Origin: Bacteroidota bacterium
GTDB taxonomy: Bacteria; Bacteroidota; Bacteroidia; Bacteroidales; VadinHA17
Length of the DNA stretch: 8,244 nt
Direction: 5' to 3'
NCBI GenBank assembly: GCA_016868515.1
Contig: VGGM01000049.1
Location: forward strand, 1-8,244
The notes under the pieces were generated by a model, which saw nothing but the letters and a program-made list of their open reading frames with translations, was not told where the DNA came from and did not search any database. The translations under genes and the position numbers were made by a program. This document shows, one piece after another, positions 7,256 through 8,244 of this stretch (position 1 is its first letter; every line of letters begins with the position of its first letter).

Positions 7256-7263
7256 CAAAAATA
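7256..7263 (-). promoter_or_regulatory. Candidate -7 element of an frr promoter
   Basis: On the minus strand TATTTTTG matches TAnnTTTG at every fixed position. It lies between the pyrH stop and the frr ATG and would give a leader of about 30 nt. The -33 box is poor (TATT at 19 nt spacing) and the spacer is AT-rich, so chance is possible. Confidence 0.4.
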
Positions 7264-7286
7264 GTAAAATTACAATATAGTGAATA

Positions 7287-7994
7287 CTAAAGATGTACGA
7301 GAGTACCTTTTCCATCACCATCAACAACCTTCATCAGGGCCCCCTTTTCATTCATATCGAACACGATTACCGGAAGCCCGTTTTCCCTGCAAAGTGTAAA
7401 GGCAGTTATATCCATTACCTTAAGCCGCTTGTCAATTACCTCATCAAATGTTACTGATGTGTATCGCACGGCATTCCTCTCCTTCTCAGGGTCGGCCGAA
7501 TATACTCCATCCACCCTGGTGCCTTTCAGCAGAACATCTGCATTCAGTTCCACTGCTCTCAGAGCTGCGGCAGTGTCGGTTGTGAAAAACGGATTACCGG
7601 TTCCACCTCCTATGATGCATACATATCCTCTACCCATCGCATCAACTACCTTGTCGCGTGAATAGAGTTCGCCGACAGGTTCCGTACGAATTGAGGTGTA
7701 GACCCTGGCCAGACCTCCCAGTGATGTTATAGTACTCTCCAGGGCAAGGCTGTTGATGATTGTGGCAAGCATACCCATCTGGTCTCCCTTAACCCTGTCG
7801 AAGCCTTCTCCGGTTCCGGCCAGTCCCCTGAAAATATTTCCACCGCCAATCACTATACCGATCTGACAGCCCATGTTTGCCAGTGTGATTATTTGTCCGG
7901 CATAGGTTTCGAGTGTTTCATTGTCGAGGCTCTCTCCTGATTTGCCTGCCAGCGATTCACCACTGAGTTTTAGCAAAATGCGCTTGTACTTCAT
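7287..7994 (-). CDS. pyrH: UMP kinase
   Basis: A 235-aa bacterial uridylate kinase (amino-acid kinase fold). It phosphorylates UMP to UDP with ATP in pyrimidine nucleotide synthesis, normally as a cytoplasmic hexamer. Visible motifs are YKRILLKLSGESLAG (3-17), IVIGGGNIFRG (47-57), DQMGMLATIINSLAL (71-85), GGGTGNPFFTTDTAAALRA (129-147), DGVYSADP (162-169) and LKVMDITAFTLCRENGLPVI (191-210). The ATG at 7994 gives MKYKRILLK, the normal N-terminus. The frame stays open upstream to 8165 but that stretch crosses a terminator hairpin and has no UMP kinase similarity. An ATG at 8015 would add seven residues but overlaps the proposed promoter. frr follows 69 bp downstream. The usual upstream neighbour tsf is not in the window. 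Confidence 0.97.
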   Translation of the reverse strand: MKYKRILLKLSGESLAGKSGESLDNETLETYAGQIITLANMGCQIGIVIGGGNIFRGLAGTGEGFDRVKGDQMGMLATIINSLALESTITSLGGLARVYTSIRTEPVGELYSRDKVVDAMGRGYVCIIGGGTGNPFFTTDTAAALRAVELNADVLLKGTRVDGVYSADPEKERNAVRYTSVTFDEVIDKRLKVMDITAFTLCRENGLPVIVFDMNEKGALMKVVDGDGKGTLVHL

Positions 7995-8016
7995 CTGCTT
8001 TGAAATGTTAGGCATA

Positions 8017-8047
8017 CGAAAGTAAGGAATTGCGGCGGAAAATAAAA
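8017..8047 (-). promoter_or_regulatory. Candidate pyrH promoter abutting a terminator
   Basis: Minus-strand TACTTTCG (8024-8017) matches 5 of 6 fixed positions of TAnnTTTG. It is preceded after exactly 19 nt by TTTT (8047-8044), a 3 of 4 match to the -33 box TTTG. Transcription would begin near 8010, which favours the pyrH start at 7994 over 8015. The upstream box lies inside the T-tract of the preceding terminator. Confidence 0.4.
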
Positions 8048-8084
8048 AATCCCTCCACAGAAACACGGAAACCAGTGGAGGGAT
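8040..8084 (-). terminator. Intrinsic terminator upstream of pyrH
   Basis: A perfect 10-bp stem (ATCCCTCCAC at 8049-8058 with GTGGAGGGAT at 8075-8084) encloses a 16-nt loop. Reading on the minus strand it is followed by a T-rich run (TTTTTATTTT). The plus-strand side lacks a T run, so it acts leftward and ends a transcript arriving from the right. Confidence 0.8.
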
Positions 8085-8183
8085 ATATAGCCGCAGGAGC
8101 GGCCGGGACATTAAATGCCAGACATATAACACCAGCGGAGTTGGTTTGTTCATCCCGGGGCACAAAACCGGTAAGCCGGCCGG

Positions 8184-8218
8184 AAAAAAAAACTGGCACG
8201 GACAAAAATCCGCGCCAG
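8184..8218 (-). terminator. Intrinsic terminator at right edge
   Basis: CTGGCACGGA (8193-8202) pairs with TCCGCGCCAG (8209-8218) at 9 of 10 positions around a 6-nt loop. It is followed on the minus strand by nine T (8192-8184). This is a strong Rho-independent terminator for a minus-strand gene that lies beyond the window; tsf would be the usual neighbour of pyrH. Confidence 0.85.
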
Positions 8219-8244
8219 CTGGAATCTTCGGGAATAAACTGTTA

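Noticed and set aside
7995..8165. N-terminal extension of pyrH up to an ATG at 8165
   Set aside because: The added 57 residues are not UMP-kinase-like and the DNA contains a terminator hairpin. The family begins at MKYKRILLK (7994).
8008..8205. 65-codon minus-strand open frame upstream of pyrH
   Set aside because: It spans the second terminator, part of the first, and the proposed promoter, and its product has no recognisable features.

Overview
The window looks like a member of the Bacteroidota (Bacteroidetes), probably near Bacteroidales/Marinilabiliales. The grounds are an ECF sigma factor paired with a FecR protein that carries the Bacteroidetes-type C-terminal domain, two proteins with CarboxypepD_reg-like (carboxypeptidase regulatory) domains, weak or absent Shine-Dalgarno sequences, and several matches to the Bacteroidetes -7 promoter element TAnnTTTG. 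No RNA genes, insertion sequences or CRISPR arrays were seen. Genus or species cannot be told from the sequence alone.

Left part (1-4071, all on the minus strand, read right to left): a compact four-gene unit. It starts with a secreted 435-aa protein with a CarboxypepD_reg-like domain (2764-4071). An ECF sigma factor (2217-2753) follows, then a FecR-type anti-sigma factor (1207-2220) joined to it by an ATGA overlap. Last is a second secreted protein (1-1188, cut by the window edge) that joins an STN signalling domain to a CarboxypepD_reg-like domain and to the same uncharacterised 'GFYRE' region found in the first protein. The layout is that of a FecI/FecR/FecA-type cell-surface signalling cassette. 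The STN domain that would normally sit on a TonB-dependent receptor is here attached to a non-receptor secreted protein, at least as far as the window shows. This is the most interesting part of the window.

Middle (4240-6651, plus strand): a divergently transcribed, membrane-anchored penicillin-acylase-family (Ntn hydrolase) enzyme of 803 aa with its autoprocessing Ser intact. A 168-bp spacer separates it from the signalling unit and must hold the start signals for both directions.

Right part (6654-8244, minus strand): the housekeeping pair pyrH (UMP kinase) and frr (ribosome recycling factor). frr converges on the acylase gene with only 2 bp between the stop codons. Upstream of pyrH lie two strong minus-strand intrinsic terminators about 100 bp apart. 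They presumably end an upstream operon outside the window (rpsB-tsf would be the usual neighbour, but it is not visible). pyrH seems to start from a promoter tucked against the second terminator, and frr has a perfect -7 element of its own.
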